A stretch of 61,328 nucleotides of DNA from Flavobacteriales bacterium. Its GTDB lineage: Bacteria; Bacteroidota; Bacteroidia; Flavobacteriales_E; Vicingaceae. A program made the translations under genes and the position numbers. Each line of letters opens with the position of its first letter. Position 1 is the stretch's first letter. The notes under the pieces are model-generated. The model searched no databases and had not been told where the DNA came from. It saw only the letters and a program-made list of their open reading frames with translations. This document shows positions 1 to 8,187 of this stretch, piece by piece. The stretch covers positions 1-61,328 of the forward strand of contig JADYZM010000086.1 in assembly GCA_020853105.1 (NCBI GenBank). The letters are read 5' to 3'.

Positions 1-647
1 CGTTGGATAAAGTAAAACAAATGCGTGGAGTTTCTTACGAGTGGAGTAATGATGCTCAAAACAACATGAATTTAGATAGTTTACAACACATTGGTTTTAT
101 TGCTCAAGAAGTTGCTGCTATCGAACCTTTATTAACTTTTGTTGATGATTCGAGTTTGGTACACGTAAACTACGACCGTGTTGCTCCTCTTTTGGTAGAA
201 AGTGTGAAAGAGTTAGACGATAAAATTTTGGCTAAAGATTCTATTATTAATCATCTACAAAATGAAATTAATACTATTAAAGAATGTTTGCGTACTGCTA
301 ATATTTGCTACGGCGAAGGCAACAGAACCATTAATCAAAATCCGAACTCAGGAATCAACCAAAAAAGTATTGAGTTAATCAACTCCAACAGCATTATTTT
401 AGACCAAAACCTGCCCAACCCTTTTGCAGAAAACACAGTTATCAATTACAACATACCAGCTGATGTTATTGAAGCTAAACTCTTGTTCTACGATTTAAAT
501 GGACGCATCATCAAAGAACTCGTTATTGAAGAGCGTGGCGAAAGTAAATTAACTGTTTATGGCTCTAACCTTAAAACCGGAGTTTACACTTACAGCCTCA
601 TTGCCGATGGCGAGTTAATTGCCACTAAAAAAATGGTGAAGAAGTAG
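1..647 (+). CDS. S74 chaperone-domain surface protein with T9SS sorting tail (3' end only)
   Basis: This is the C-terminal part of a larger protein that runs off the left edge; the first complete codon is at position 3 and is an internal leucine codon (TTG), not a proven start. Residues 1-75 resemble the intramolecular chaperone (peptidase S74) domain of phage tail spikes, with the typical pattern of a Tyr-Glu-Trp, an IGFIAQEV segment and a final VNYDRVAPLLVESVKEL helix. A short coiled coil follows (about 75-95). The last 80 residues form a T9SS type A sorting domain, with an NLPNPFAENTVINYNIP-like segment and a basic KKMVKK end. In Bacteroidota such proteins are usually large adhesins or hydrolases exported to the cell surface, the S74 domain helping to trimerise them. 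The business end of the protein lies outside the window, so its substrate is unknown. Confidence 0.8.
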   Translation, partial: LDKVKQMRGVSYEWSNDAQNNMNLDSLQHIGFIAQEVAAIEPLLTFVDDSSLVHVNYDRVAPLLVESVKELDDKILAKDSIINHLQNEINTIKECLRTANICYGEGNRTINQNPNSGINQKSIELINSNSIILDQNLPNPFAENTVINYNIPADVIEAKLLFYDLNGRIIKELVIEERGESKLTVYGSNLKTGVYTYSLIADGELIATKKMVKK

Positions 648-662
648 ATGATATACCACTTG

Positions 663-704
663 AAAAAGAAAAACCTCGTAAAAAATTACGAGGTTTTTCT
701 TTTT
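663..704. terminator. Bidirectional hairpin terminator
   Basis: A long inverted repeat (arms about 667-681 and 686-700, loop AAAA) has the core CCTCGTAA/TTACGAGG, preceded by an A-tract and followed by a T-tract. It sits between two convergent genes and can end transcription from both sides. Confidence 0.85.
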
Positions 705-726
705 ACAAGAATTCTAACTGTTTAAA

Positions 727-2835
727 TTATTTAAAAATATCATCGCCCAATTTGGTATTCATTTCAATAGAAGTAACTTCCATATCTAATGATTGAGGAC
801 CAAATATTTGAATAATTTTATATGGAAGTTTAATTCCGTTTACATCTTTGTAGTCACTAAATATACCTGTAACAGTAAAATCTCCTCCCATTTCCTCATT
901 AGTTTCAGTAGAAACAGTTTTTACTTGAAATCCGGTTGCTACATCATACCAGTCAAACACTTTATCTCCTGAAGCAGAAATTTTTTCAATTTTATATGCT
1001 TCTTTGCCATCTAATGGTTCAACTCCCAAAACTGTATATTTATACCCTGACTTATCATATTCTAAATCAGCAAACATTACAGCGTTAAGTTTCATTTCGT
1101 CTAATTCTTTACCTTCCATAGTTTTGTTCCCTTGCATTCCACTCACTTTGCCAACAGTTCCATCAAAAGTTTGTTTTTGAATTACCATAGAACCCATACT
1201 CATCACCATAGAAAATTTGTTTGGTGCTTTTTGATATTTAGTTACACCAATAGTTTGACCTTGAATTGATGCATTCATTTTGGTTGTAATATCTTTTATT
1301 TTACTCAACTTTTTAGTTAAAGCTTTTCCACTCGGCATACCGTATTTTGCTTTGATTGCGTTTTCCAAAATGGTTTTGTATGTAATTCCGTCAGGAGCAG
1401 GTTTTAATGCTTCTACATAGTCATTACCAAAATTATCGTAGAAATTCACTTTGTTATCTGCGTCAAAAGGCAATAATTTTTCAGAAACAGATTTATCACC
1501 AACAACAACTATATAAGCGTTTTCAGGTTTGATATATTTTTCTGCAACTGCTTTAATGTCATCAACAGTTACTTCACTTATTTTTTTCAAATACGTTGAG
1601 TAATAGTCAGATGGTAATCTGTATTTAGCTATGTTGATAGCAAAATTTGCTATTGTTTGAGGGTCTTGCAAAGAATAAGCAAAAGTACCTGTCATGTAGT
1701 TTTTAATGTCTTGAAGCTCTGTTTCTGTTACTTTTTCGGTCAAAAGTCTTCTCAACTCATACATAAACTGAATAACAGCGCTGTCAGTTACTTCATTTCT
1801 TACCTTAGCTGATGCATTAAAACTACCAATCAACTCGTCAGGGGTGATTGAAGAATATGCTCCGTATGTATATCCGTGTTTTTCACGAATATTTAAGAAT
1901 AAGCGAGATGTTGAACCGCCTCCCAATATTGAGCTAAGTACTTTCGCTTTAATTAAATCCGGATTGTTGTTCTTTAAGTTTAACGGATATGAAATGTTAA
2001 TTAATGACTGAGTTGATCCATCTTTATGCACAAATGCTACTTGAGTTTTTTCAGGAGCTAATGGTGCCTTGTATTTATGAATTGGAACTTCGGCTTTTTG
2101 CCACGATGCTAAATATTTTTCTACTAATGGTTTTGCCTCAGCAAGGGTGATATCACCAACTACAGCTAAATAAGCAATATTTGGTTTCATATAAGTATTG
2201 AAGTATAGATTACACTTTTCTAAAGTAATACTCTCCACCGATTTTTCGGTACTTATTTCTCCGTAGGGGTGTTTTTTTCCATAAAGAAGAGAAGATATAA
2301 CATTGCCGGCAATTGCATCAGGGCTGTCTTTAGATGTTTGAATTCCCGATATGGTTTGTTTTTTGATTTTATCAAGTTCCTCTTGTTTGAAGTTTGGATT
2401 CATCAATACATCAGACATGATTTCCAAGATTTTTTCTTGGTGCTTCTTTAAGGAAGATGCATAAATTCCTGAACTTCCGGTATGAAAACTTGCACCAATG
2501 AAATCAATTTGTTCATTCAATTGGTCTTTCGTTCTGTTTTTAGTTCCGGTTCTCATAAGTTCTCCTGTAATATCAACGTAACCTTTCATTTCTTCTTCTA
2601 AGACAGGGTCATTATCGAACGATAATGAAAATGATACTTGAGGCAGTTTGTGATTTTCAACCACAAATACTTGTAACCCATTATCGAGTGTGAATGTTTG
2701 TGGTGTTCCTAAATTTATAACAGGTGCAGCAGTAGCTTTTGGTCTAATGCTTCTGTCAAGTTTAGTGCTTTTTTGAGCTTGAGCTGCTCCACCAATTATA
2801 AGTGAGGCAATTGCTATTGATAGTATATTTTTCAT
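727..2835 (-). CDS. M16 family peptidase-like subunit, zinc motif lost
   Basis: This 702-residue protein has a signal peptide (about 1-20, ending in AQA) and two pitrilysin-type (M16) lobes from about residue 40 to 480. The HxxEH zinc motif expected near residues 86-90 is replaced by YVDIT, so it should not be catalytic alone. It does keep the glycine-rich GGGSTSR...GYTYGAYS segment, where M16 enzymes carry the Arg/Tyr pair that holds substrate. The last 200 residues are an extra domain resembling outer-membrane lipoprotein-sorting folds (an inference from pattern only). It lies 31 bases downstream of an active M16 gene (2867-4189) on the same strand. The pair probably forms a periplasmic heterodimer, as known for other M16B proteins. 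Substrate unknown. Confidence 0.85.
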   Translation of the reverse strand: MKNILSIAIASLIIGGAAQAQKSTKLDRSIRPKATAAPVINLGTPQTFTLDNGLQVFVVENHKLPQVSFSLSFDNDPVLEEEMKGYVDITGELMRTGTKNRTKDQLNEQIDFIGASFHTGSSGIYASSLKKHQEKILEIMSDVLMNPNFKQEELDKIKKQTISGIQTSKDSPDAIAGNVISSLLYGKKHPYGEISTEKSVESITLEKCNLYFNTYMKPNIAYLAVVGDITLAEAKPLVEKYLASWQKAEVPIHKYKAPLAPEKTQVAFVHKDGSTQSLINISYPLNLKNNNPDLIKAKVLSSILGGGSTSRLFLNIREKHGYTYGAYSSITPDELIGSFNASAKVRNEVTDSAVIQFMYELRRLLTEKVTETELQDIKNYMTGTFAYSLQDPQTIANFAINIAKYRLPSDYYSTYLKKISEVTVDDIKAVAEKYIKPENAYIVVVGDKSVSEKLLPFDADNKVNFYDNFGNDYVEALKPAPDGITYKTILENAIKAKYGMPSGKALTKKLSKIKDITTKMNASIQGQTIGVTKYQKAPNKFSMVMSMGSMVIQKQTFDGTVGKVSGMQGNKTMEGKELDEMKLNAVMFADLEYDKSGYKYTVLGVEPLDGKEAYKIEKISASGDKVFDWYDVATGFQVKTVSTETNEEMGGDFTVTGIFSDYKDVNGIKLPYKIIQIFGPQSLDMEVTSIEMNTKLGDDIFK

Positions 2836-2866
2836 TGTATCTATAATTGCTTTGAAATTTAATGTC

Positions 2867-4189
2867 TTAATTAGTTGGTTGTGGTTTTGGTAAATAATGC
2901 AATACCACTCTATTGTCTTTTCTGAAGTACTCGTTTGCTACTCGTTTAATGTCTTCTCTAGTAACCTTCATATATCTCTCTATCTCTGTGTTAACTAAAT
3001 TAGCATCTCCAAAATACACAAAATAATTAGCTAAGCTTTCAGCTATCCCTTCTACTTTGGCATTACCAGTAATCATTTCACTTTCAATTTGGTTTTTTAG
3101 TTTTTGGAATTCTTCTTCGCTAATCAATTCTTTTTGTACTTTTTCAATTTCTTCGTTGATTGATTTTTCAAGATCGATGACTGAAACTCCCATATTTGTT
3201 ACACCAAACATAATTGCTAAACCCGGGTCTTCGGTTGGAAAAGGAAAAGCTCCAACAAAAATGGCTTTTTGTTGTTGGTCAACAATGCTTTTTTGCATTC
3301 TTGAACTTTTTCCTTGAGATAATAATTGAGCCAACATGCTAACAGCATAAGCATCGGGTGTGTTTTGGGCTGGTGTATGGTATCCCATCATAACAGCAGG
3401 TAGTTGTATGTTATCATAAACTGTATCTCTAACTTCCTTGTATTTAATAGGCTCTTTAACAGTTGGTCTGTTCATAGGTTTTGTACCTACAGGTATATCG
3501 GAAAAATATTTTTCAATCCATTTTTTAACTTGAGGTTTATTAATGTCTCCAGCTATTGAAAGGGTTGCATTATTTGGAACGTAGTATGTTTTATAAAACT
3601 CTCTAAATTCTTCAATTTTAGCTTGATTCAAGTGTTCAAGAGAACCAATAGTAATCCAACGATATGGATGATCTTGAAAAGCTCTTTCGCAAAGTTTTGG
3701 AAGAAATGTTCCATAAGGCTGGTTATCAAAACGTTGTCTATACTCTTCTTTAACAACTTCACGTTGAGTTTCCACTCCTGTTTCGTCGATAATTGCATGT
3801 AACATTCTTTCAGACTCTAACCATAATCCAAGTTCTGCTTGATTGGAAGGTAATATTTCAAAATAAAAAGTTCTATCAAAAGATGTGTTTGCATTTAAAA
3901 TACCTCCATTGCTTTGAACTATTTTCATATATTCTCCACGTTTGATATTTTCTGAACCCTCAAATAAAAGATGTTCAAAGAAGTGGGCAAATCCTGTTCT
4001 GTTTGGATCTTCATTTTTTGAACCAACATGATATAAAACAGTAACTGCAACAATTGGCGTTGAATGATCTTCGTGCAGAATAACGTTTAATCCGTTTTTA
4101 AGTTTGTATTGCTCAAACTCAATTTTGTTTTGTGCCTGTGCAGCTATTGCTATTGAAAACAAAACTGCCGACATTAAAATTTTTCTCAT
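2867..4189 (-). CDS. M16 family zinc peptidase, active subunit
   Basis: This 440-residue secreted protein has a signal peptide ending near AQAQ (residue 20). The inverted zinc motif HFFEH is at residues 69-73, and E149 lies at the expected distance for the third zinc ligand, so it should be an active pitrilysin-type metallopeptidase. Two M16 lobes are recognisable (about 25-210 and 215-430). It lacks the GYTYGA segment that its downstream neighbour keeps, so the two subunits look complementary: zinc site here, substrate-holding Arg/Tyr there. It is first in a two-gene operon. Bacterial M16B enzymes degrade peptides or process envelope proteins; the target here cannot be told from the sequence. 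Confidence 0.92.
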   Translation of the reverse strand: MRKILMSAVLFSIAIAAQAQNKIEFEQYKLKNGLNVILHEDHSTPIVAVTVLYHVGSKNEDPNRTGFAHFFEHLLFEGSENIKRGEYMKIVQSNGGILNANTSFDRTFYFEILPSNQAELGLWLESERMLHAIIDETGVETQREVVKEEYRQRFDNQPYGTFLPKLCERAFQDHPYRWITIGSLEHLNQAKIEEFREFYKTYYVPNNATLSIAGDINKPQVKKWIEKYFSDIPVGTKPMNRPTVKEPIKYKEVRDTVYDNIQLPAVMMGYHTPAQNTPDAYAVSMLAQLLSQGKSSRMQKSIVDQQQKAIFVGAFPFPTEDPGLAIMFGVTNMGVSVIDLEKSINEEIEKVQKELISEEEFQKLKNQIESEMITGNAKVEGIAESLANYFVYFGDANLVNTEIERYMKVTREDIKRVANEYFRKDNRVVLHYLPKPQPTN

Positions 4190-4320
4190 AGGATAAAAAA
4201 TTGTATTATTATTATTTTCAATTGGGCTAAAGTAATCATATTATAAGGAATTGAAAAAAAAAATTACACTAATGGTGAAAATAGCGGTTTGATTGGTTTT
4301 AATACTTAGTTTATTTTTTT

Positions 4321-4328
4321 TACTTTTG
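4321..4328 (+). promoter_or_regulatory. -7 promoter element (TACTTTTG)
   Basis: TACTTTTG matches the Bacteroidota -7 consensus TAnnTTTG exactly. It ends only five bases before the GTG start at 4334, so the transcript would begin at or next to the start codon (leaderless). A TTG at 4293-4295 could be the -33 element, but its 25-base spacing is longer than usual. Confidence 0.4.
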
Positions 4329-4333
4329 ATAAA

Positions 4334-4741
4334 GTGAACCAAATCAAAGAAATAGAATTAGAAAAGTCTGTAATCACTCTTTACGATAATCGTATTGTAA
4401 AAATTCGTTTCTTAACAAATATCAGTTTTGAATTGGAAGATGCAGTTATTGCAAACCAAACGATGTACGATTTAGCTGAAGGAAAACCATTTTTATCATT
4501 GGTTGACACTTTTAATGTTAGAAGTCAAATTTCTAAAGCCGCAATGGATCATTTTGCAAAAGACCCTTTAACAAAAGGGATTCGCCTGGCTGAAGCTTTA
4601 GTAATTAATAGTTTGCACAATCGAATTTTAGCAAGTTTTTATGCCAAACTTACAGGATCTCACAGCAAGACAAAAGTGTTTGCAGAATTTGCACCGGCAA
4701 TTGATTGGTTACTGAAAATTTATAAAGAACAAGAAAAATAA
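4334..4741 (+). CDS. STAS-like cytosolic protein (DUF7793-type)
   Basis: A 135-residue soluble protein without signal peptide or membrane segments. Its alternating strands and helices (VITLYDNRIVKIRF, then FLSLVDTFNVR, then a helix and LAEALVINSL) resemble STAS/SpoIIAA-like folds seen in many short Bacteroidota proteins. I recognise the fold from pattern only. The start is GTG, because no ATG lies between it and conserved-looking sequence. No kinase or sigma-factor partner sits beside it. It converges on the rhomboid gene, with one base between the two stop codons and no terminator. Function unknown. Confidence 0.7.
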   Translation: MNQIKEIELEKSVITLYDNRIVKIRFLTNISFELEDAVIANQTMYDLAEGKPFLSLVDTFNVRSQISKAAMDHFAKDPLTKGIRLAEALVINSLHNRILASFYAKLTGSHSKTKVFAEFAPAIDWLLKIYKEQEK

Positions 4742-4742
4742 T

Positions 4743-5429
4743 CTATTCTTTTGTTTTTTTTATTGTAAGGTTTACGTCTATTGAGTTGTAGCCAGACTCC
4801 CAATATTTATTTTCTTCTTCTTCTTCTTCTTCATCCCAAACAAAAACTTCTTTTTGCTTACCATGTTTACGGTAAAATATAGCCAATATAATACCGGAGA
4901 AGAATCCCCAAAAATGAGCCTCATAAGATATATTTCCTTTTATTGGGAAAATACCCCAAACTAAACTTCCATACACGACCACTACAAATAGAGATAAAGC
5001 AATTAATTGTTTATTCATTCTTATAAACCCACTAACAAGCAAAAAAGAAAATAATCCATAAACCAATCCGCTGGCTCCTACATGATAAGATTCTCGAGCT
5101 AAAATCCATGTCCAAAATCCACCCATTAGCACAATCAATACAATAAGCTTTAATGCAATCGGTTTATAAAAATAGAACAACGAAGTACCTAAAATTAATA
5201 AGGGAATAGAGTTATTAAAAACATGATTGAAATCTGCATGAATAAATGGTGTAAAAATGATACCTATTAAAGAAGAAACTTTTTGAGGATATATTCCATA
5301 TTTTATCAAATTTAATGCAAAATAAGATTGAAATGCCTCAACAATAATAATGGTCAATACCAAAATCAAAGGAAAATATAATGAGCTTATTAATCTATTT
5401 TTTTCTTCCTTGTCAATATTCATAAACAA
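4743..5429 (-). CDS. Rhomboid family intramembrane serine protease
   Basis: A 228-residue membrane protein with about six transmembrane helices. The rhomboid catalytic dyad is visible: S120 in GASG (118-121) and H172 in AHFWGFFSG. The HADFNHVFNN segment near residue 64 is the usual second-helix motif. Such enzymes cut single-pass membrane proteins within the bilayer. The C-terminal cytosolic tail contains seven consecutive glutamates (200-206) encoded by a perfect GAA repeat, then about 20 residues of unrecognised sequence. It has its own start and no co-directional neighbour close by. Natural substrates cannot be inferred. Confidence 0.92.
   Translation of the reverse strand: MFMNIDKEEKNRLISSLYFPLILVLTIIIVEAFQSYFALNLIKYGIYPQKVSSLIGIIFTPFIHADFNHVFNNSIPLLILGTSLFYFYKPIALKLIVLIVLMGGFWTWILARESYHVGASGLVYGLFSFLLVSGFIRMNKQLIALSLFVVVVYGSLVWGIFPIKGNISYEAHFWGFFSGIILAIFYRKHGKQKEVFVWDEEEEEEENKYWESGYNSIDVNLTIKKTKE
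4812..4832. repeat. Trinucleotide microsatellite, (TTC)7
   Basis: Seven perfect TTC units (GAA on the coding strand) inside the rhomboid gene encode its Glu7 stretch. Length change in units of three would alter the acidic tail without a frameshift. Confidence 0.9.
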
Positions 5430-5539
5430 TACTTATCTATAACAGTGCCATTGAAAATTTGTCATGAGTAGTTAAAAACTGTTAATTTTAAAATTAGGAA
5501 TACTATTTGTATTAACTTGGTAAAAATAAATTTTTAACA

Positions 5540-5758
5540 ATGAAAGTCCAACTTATTATACTTACTTTATTTTTGGGATTAATTACCACCAAGGGTTACT
5601 CTCAAGCTATTAATAAAGTAAATTCTGAAGGAAAAGTTAACCTTAAAAAATACGATTTCAATTTATTTAAATTTTACCAAATAGATTATAAACAACCTTC
5701 TATAGATACAGTAACTGTAAGATCTTTAAGGAAAGATATTAAACGAAAAGCAGATTAA
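5540..5758 (+). CDS. Small secreted protein, unknown function
   Basis: A 72-residue ORF that starts with a clear signal peptide (MKVQLIILTLFLGLITTKGYSQA), followed by about 50 basic, Lys-rich residues without recognisable domains or cysteines. The ATG follows an AT-rich leader with a TTTTTAACA stretch typical of Bacteroidota starts. Its stop overlaps the stop of the convergent DjlA-like gene. The mature peptide would be about 5-6 kDa. The signal peptide and the lack of a competing gene favour a real gene. I do not recognise the family. Confidence 0.6.
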   Translation: MKVQLIILTLFLGLITTKGYSQAINKVNSEGKVNLKKYDFNLFKFYQIDYKQPSIDTVTVRSLRKDIKRKAD

Positions 5759-6489
5759 TTAATTCCTCTCTGTTTTTTTATGGCTTCGTAAGCCTCTTGT
5801 ACTTTCTGAAATTTTTCTTTAGCTGATTTCTGAAACTCTTCACCCAAGTGCGTTACTTTATCAGGATGATATTTAACAGCCATTTTTCTATATGCTTTTT
5901 TCACCTCTTCATCGGTAGCAGTTTTTTCAATTTCCAAAATTTTATAATCACCATCAACTTCCTTGAAAAACATAGCCTTTATCGAAGCAAAATCAGCCGA
6001 TTTAATACCTAAAAACGAAGCAATGCTTTGAATAACTTCAAGTTCTCCTATTTGAACATGACCATCAACTGACGCAACACCAAACAACAAATGAATCAAT
6101 TGTAATCTGGCTGGGTATTGCATATATGTTTTTATCTGAAAACAAACATCTTGAACAGGGATTTCTTTTTTCAGAATTTCACGGAGCGTCAATACTAATT
6201 GCTGAGTGTGCTCAGAACCAAATTGTTTTAAAAAAAACTTCTTTACATAATCCAATTCGGATTTTAGTATTTTCCCATCAGCCTTCATTACAGCAGCAAT
6301 CAAGACCAACAAACTCACACTAAAATCATTGGGAGCTGTACGAATATTTTTATTACCATATTTTACCTCACCATCAACACTAACAACAGAGTCAATAGCG
6401 GAACCTACGGCAAACCCCAAAATTGCTCCAATCGGACCACCAAAAGCCCAACCTAAACCACCTCCTAACCATTTACCAAATTTTGCCAT
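5755..6489 (-). CDS. TerB and J-domain co-chaperone (DjlA-like)
   Basis: A 244-residue protein. A glycine-rich hydrophobic N-terminus (about 8-33, GGGLGWAFGGPIGAILGFAVG) resembles the membrane-inserting start of DjlA. A TerB-like helical domain spans about 55-165, with two DG-containing loops (MKADGKIL, ASVDGHVQ) characteristic of that fold. A J-domain follows at about 180-240 with the HPD motif at 208-210, which stimulates the ATPase of DnaK. The order TerB then J is that of E. coli DjlA. It probably recruits DnaK to the inner membrane. Its stop overlaps that of the small gene 5540-5758, so the two are convergent. Confidence 0.88.
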   Translation of the reverse strand: MAKFGKWLGGGLGWAFGGPIGAILGFAVGSAIDSVVSVDGEVKYGNKNIRTAPNDFSVSLLVLIAAVMKADGKILKSELDYVKKFFLKQFGSEHTQQLVLTLREILKKEIPVQDVCFQIKTYMQYPARLQLIHLLFGVASVDGHVQIGELEVIQSIASFLGIKSADFASIKAMFFKEVDGDYKILEIEKTATDEEVKKAYRKMAVKYHPDKVTHLGEEFQKSAKEKFQKVQEAYEAIKKQRGIN

Positions 6490-6576
6490 TTGTTTTTTTT
6501 CAAAAATAAATATTTCAAATTCAAATATAATTTATTTTTTTTTTTCATAAAAAAGTTAAACCTTCGTAGATTCAAA

Positions 6577-7002
6577 ATGAATGATATTACTCCATATCAA
6601 ATTTTCCCACCGGCCATTAAAAGCGGGAATGTATATTCATTCACAACAGATAGTGGGGTTAACTACGAAGTACGTTTCGGCAGAAAACAAGATAACATTT
6701 TAAACGCCACTATAGTTTTTGGAGTAACCAATGAAGAGTATGAAGGAGAAGAATACAGTATAACAAACAAAGGTGAAGTATATCAAGTGATGGCAACAAT
6801 TGTTGAAGTTGTCCGCCTATACAAAACTGAACATCCAAACGTAAATCTATTTGAATTTACCGGTGAACAAAGTGAAAAAGAAAAAGCCAAAAATAAAAAC
6901 GTAAGACTGAATTTATATTGTAGATATATTTCTATGGTGTTTGACAACCATTGGACAACTATATCGACTCCAGATAAAATAATTATAAAAAAGATAAGTT
7001 AA
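6577..7002 (+). CDS. Conserved-looking hypothetical protein, unknown function
   Basis: A 141-residue soluble protein. I start it at the ATG at 6577 because the 29 codons upstream in frame are Phe/Lys-rich A/T sequence that looks non-coding and reaches into the leader of the divergent DjlA-like gene. It has no signal peptide, membrane span or cysteine cluster. It looks like a beta-rich N-terminal half (VYSFTTDSGVNYEVRFG, then IVFGVTNEEYEGEEYSI) followed by a helix and a basic segment. It lies 183 bases upstream of rpoD on the same strand. I do not recognise a family; a cytosolic or phage-like role cannot be told apart. Confidence 0.65.
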   Translation: MNDITPYQIFPPAIKSGNVYSFTTDSGVNYEVRFGRKQDNILNATIVFGVTNEEYEGEEYSITNKGEVYQVMATIVEVVRLYKTEHPNVNLFEFTGEQSEKEKAKNKNVRLNLYCRYISMVFDNHWTTISTPDKIIIKKIS

Positions 7003-7185
7003 TTTTATGTTGTATGTCATATTGTCAAAATACCAAAATCAGTTAAAAATAGTTAAAATCACAAATAACGAAGCAACATTTTAATTAAATCATACGTATT
7101 AGTATTTCCATTAACAAACATAAAACAACAATTAAAAATTTGCATGGTTTTTGATAGTCAATAGCCATAAAAAAGTAAGAAAAAG

Positions 7186-8049
7186 ATGAGACAGTTAAAA
7201 ATTACACAACAAATTACTAAAAGAGAAAGCAAATCTCTTGAAAAATATTTGCAAGAGGTATCTCGTGAGCCAATGATTACTGCTGACGAAGAGGTTGAGT
7301 TGGCTCAAAAAATCAAAGATGGTGACGAAAGAGCCTTAAACTTACTTGTAAGAGCCAATCTTCGTTTTGTTATCAGCGTTTCAAAACAATACCAAAACAC
7401 GGGGTTAACTCTTGAAGATTTAATCAACGAGGGTAATTTAGGATTAATTGAAGCAGCCAAAAGATACGACCACACCAAAGGATTTAAGTTTATTTCTTAT
7501 GCTGTATGGTGGATTAGACAAAGTATATTAAAAGCTGCTGCTGACAACTCCAGAACTATTCGTTTGCCACACAACCGCTTAGGAGAAATTCAAAAAATAA
7601 ATAAAGCTTCAAGCGATTTTGAACAAACCATGGAGCGTGAACCAACCGATGAAGAATTGGCAGAAATTTTAGATATGGATTTGGAAAAAGTTCAAAATTC
7701 CAGAAAAATGTCAAAAAAACAAGCTTCACTTGATGCCCCGATGGCAAATGACGAAGATAACAACAGCCTTATTAGTGTTATTGAGAGCGACGGAACACCC
7801 GCTCCAAGCGATACTTTAATACATGAATCTCTATCAACCGACATAGAAAGAACGCTTTCCTATTTAAAAGGTATGGAAGCAGAAGTAATTCGATTATTTT
7901 ATGGTCTAAGCGGTAGAAAAGAAATGACTTTAGAGGAAATTGGAAGTCATTTTGGCTTGACCAGAGAACGTATCAGACAAATTAAAGAACGAGGGTTGAG
8001 AAGAATGAGAAGACTTTCAAGAACCAATAATCTACAAACTTATTTGTAG
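7186..8049 (+). CDS. rpoD: Primary sigma factor of RNA polymerase
   Basis: A 287-residue sigma-70 protein of the short Bacteroidota RpoD/SigA type, without the large non-conserved region of the E. coli protein. Region 1.2 is at about 16-50 (LEKYLQEVSREPMITADEEV). Region 2 (about 55-125) has the core-binding DLINEGNLGLIEAAKRYD and the -10-melting aromatic stretch FKFISYAVWWIRQSI. Region 3 follows (about 130-200), and region 4 (about 220-280) has a helix-turn-helix in TLEEIGSHFGLTRERIRQIKERGLRRM. It directs transcription of housekeeping genes, which in this phylum use TAnnTTTG -7 elements. It is transcribed alone and ends at a strong hairpin terminator. Confidence 0.96.
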   Translation: MRQLKITQQITKRESKSLEKYLQEVSREPMITADEEVELAQKIKDGDERALNLLVRANLRFVISVSKQYQNTGLTLEDLINEGNLGLIEAAKRYDHTKGFKFISYAVWWIRQSILKAAADNSRTIRLPHNRLGEIQKINKASSDFEQTMEREPTDEELAEILDMDLEKVQNSRKMSKKQASLDAPMANDEDNNSLISVIESDGTPAPSDTLIHESLSTDIERTLSYLKGMEAEVIRLFYGLSGRKEMTLEEIGSHFGLTRERIRQIKERGLRRMRRLSRTNNLQTYL

Positions 8050-8070
8050 AATTTTTTCTGAATTAAAAAA

Positions 8071-8105
8071 AGCACCAAAACAATAATGTTTTGGTGCTTT
8101 TTTGT
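8071..8105 (+). terminator. Rho-independent terminator of rpoD
   Basis: Perfect 11-bp stem AGCACCAAAAC/GTTTTGGTGCT (8071-8081 and 8088-8098) with loop AATAAT, followed by a T-tract, 21 bases after the rpoD stop. Confidence 0.93.
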
Positions 8106-8187
8106 TTATTAAAAGATGTGTAAAATAGGATTGTTTTGGGTAATTTTGAGGCTAATTTAATTTCATCAAATACTTACTCAATCTTTA

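Noticed and set aside
1-647. Prophage tail-fibre remnant suggested by the S74 chaperone domain
   Set aside because: The fused T9SS sorting domain shows it is a host surface protein, and no other phage genes are near.
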